A stretch of DNA of 64,000 nt. Source: Calliopum simillimum (Eukaryota; Arthropoda; Insecta; Diptera; Lauxaniidae). The position numbers and the translations under genes are program-made. The stretch is taken from the NCBI GenBank assembly GCA_951812925.1, contig OX638370.1, positions 92,828,897 through 92,892,896 on the forward strand, given 5' to 3'. Shown here piece after piece: positions 62,989-64,000 of this stretch (the first letter of the stretch is position 1; the number at the start of each line of letters is the position of its first letter). The notes under the pieces were generated by a model that did not search any database, was not told the origin of the DNA, and worked only from the letters and a program-made list of their open reading frames with translations.

Positions 62989-64000
62989 TTGAAACCGTAC
63001 CGCAAGGCGCTCTAAAACCATACTATCAAAAGATTAAATTGCGGTTGTAGTCTTTTTAGTAGTCCGTTTATCTTCAGAAAAACTCAGGAATGGTACTCTT
63101 CGAAAGGACGCTCTTCAAATTTTCAGTGATGGCTTAAAGATGGATGACAAAGAATTTTCGTTTTCTTTTAGCTCAATTTACAGCTCTCTTGTATGCTTTG
63201 CTCCCACTTCCTTAGTTAAATAAACCAAAATTAGGAAAACCAAAGCTCAGCGTTCTCACTATTTCGCTTGGTTTTTTCTACTGAAAGTTAATTTACTGTT
63301 AACAAATCACAACACGAATTGCACTTTTTTCAATTTTATTTTTGAATAATTTTTTAGCTTAATTTCTTTGTTTTGTTTAATCTTTTTTTTTTTTGTTATT
63401 TTCACTTACATCATAGATAAATCTTTTTCATAATTTTCATCAGTTTTTTTTGAAACTAGCTAAAATTTCTCCTAGAATTCGTAGTGCCTTGTTCTTATTG
63501 GCTTGGTTAACCAAACCTAAATAAGAAAAACCCCTGGTAGTATAAATCAGCGTTCAAACTAAGTATGTAGCCTGGTTTTTGCTCTGACAGTACACTCAGT
63601 TCAGACAATTTAATTTCTTTGTTATTCACAAAATTACACTGTGTCGAAAACTCAGCTTAAATCAATTTTTATATAACCTTTTTTTTTATTGCATATCGGC
63701 ATTTCCGCCAAAAGGTCCACCGTGAGCTAAAATATTAAATCATCATATCTCTGAAGCTATTTAACGTGCATGGATTAAATTTGGTACATATGTAAAAAGC
63801 TGGAAAAAAACCACTTCATCATGTCTCCGAAAATATTTATCGCACATGAATGAAATTTGATTCCCCTTAAAAAATAAATTCATAACTTATGAGATTTGGT
63901 ACACATGTAAAATGGATAGGGACAAATGACATCCTTTGGAAATATTGGTGATGTCACGTCAACTTAGCAAGATAAGGTGATCCAACATTCACTGGGTAAA
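62989..64000. other. Non-coding interval to window end
   Basis: Two similar stretches around 63220-63290 and 63500-63600 share AACCAAA-TTAGGAAAACC-like and CAGCGTTC blocks, suggesting an old duplication. TATAAAT occurs at 63541. No gene. Confidence 0.35.

Noticed and set aside
63541..63600. TATAAAT followed by TCAGTT as a promoter
   Set aside because: Spacing of ~55 bp is wrong for TATA-initiator and no gene follows within the window.

Overview
The window looks like a gene-poor, repeat-rich euchromatic stretch of a higher dipteran (cyclorrhaphan fly) genome. The evidence is the strongly AT-rich intergenic DNA, short GT-AG introns of 57-98 bp, the insect-type transposon mix (hAT, Tc1/mariner, Ty3/gypsy, Jockey/CR1-like and RTE-like LINEs, tRNA-derived SINEs) and two host genes. 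Species cannot be named from the sequence alone.

Host genes. (1) 10742-12332 (+): the last two coding exons of a C2H2 zinc-finger protein, made of a duplicated three-finger module plus three more fingers; the 5' end lies upstream and was not found. (2) 17969-25865 (-): an eight-exon gene for the fly homologue of spatacsin (SPG11), predicted at 1859 aa, with every splice junction phase-consistent and a poly(A) signal downstream. No other convincing host gene was found; 61.7-64 kb and 36.3-37.9 kb look like ordinary intergenic or intronic DNA.

Mobile DNA, left to right. 1-0.6 kb: Tc1 relic. 0.6-3.07 kb: a three-level nest (palindromic element with 9-bp target duplication, split by a hAT element with 8-bp duplication, itself split by a 439-bp TIR element). 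3.5-5.0 kb: a SINE in a TIR element, then a 950-bp foldback. 5.3-8.3 kb: dead Jockey/CR1-like LINE. 13.8-17.0 kb: a 3183-bp transposon with 8-bp target duplications and a broken ORF of a hAT-like but unusual transposase family. 26.9-28.4 kb: dead RTE-like LINE. 29.6-30.9 kb: foldback holding a perfect 160-bp palindrome. 31.6-35.4 kb: giant foldback with internally repeated arms. 35.6-36.2 kb: 36-bp coding-phase minisatellite split by a tRNA-like SINE. 37.9-40.1 kb: three TIR elements. 40.68-48.21 kb: a complete Ty3/gypsy retrotransposon with identical 675-bp LTRs, a leader ORF, gag, a GGGAAAC -1 frameshift signal, pol with one in-frame stop, and integrase; it sits inside a tRNA-like sequence. 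50.4-51.6 kb and 57.0-58.1 kb: two dead TA-flanked Tc1/mariner elements. 52.1-52.9 and 54.2-56.4 kb: foldbacks, the second split by a 543-bp element made of 14 copies of a 14-mer. 58-63 kb: Harbinger and SINE relics and small hairpins.

The most unusual signal is that the palindromic elements at 0.6-3.1 kb and 55.5-56.0 kb have unrelated terminal repeats but share a ~110-bp GC-rich core and both are flanked by 9-bp target duplications. Nothing suggests a cooperating operon-like system; the functional links are within transposons and within each host gene.
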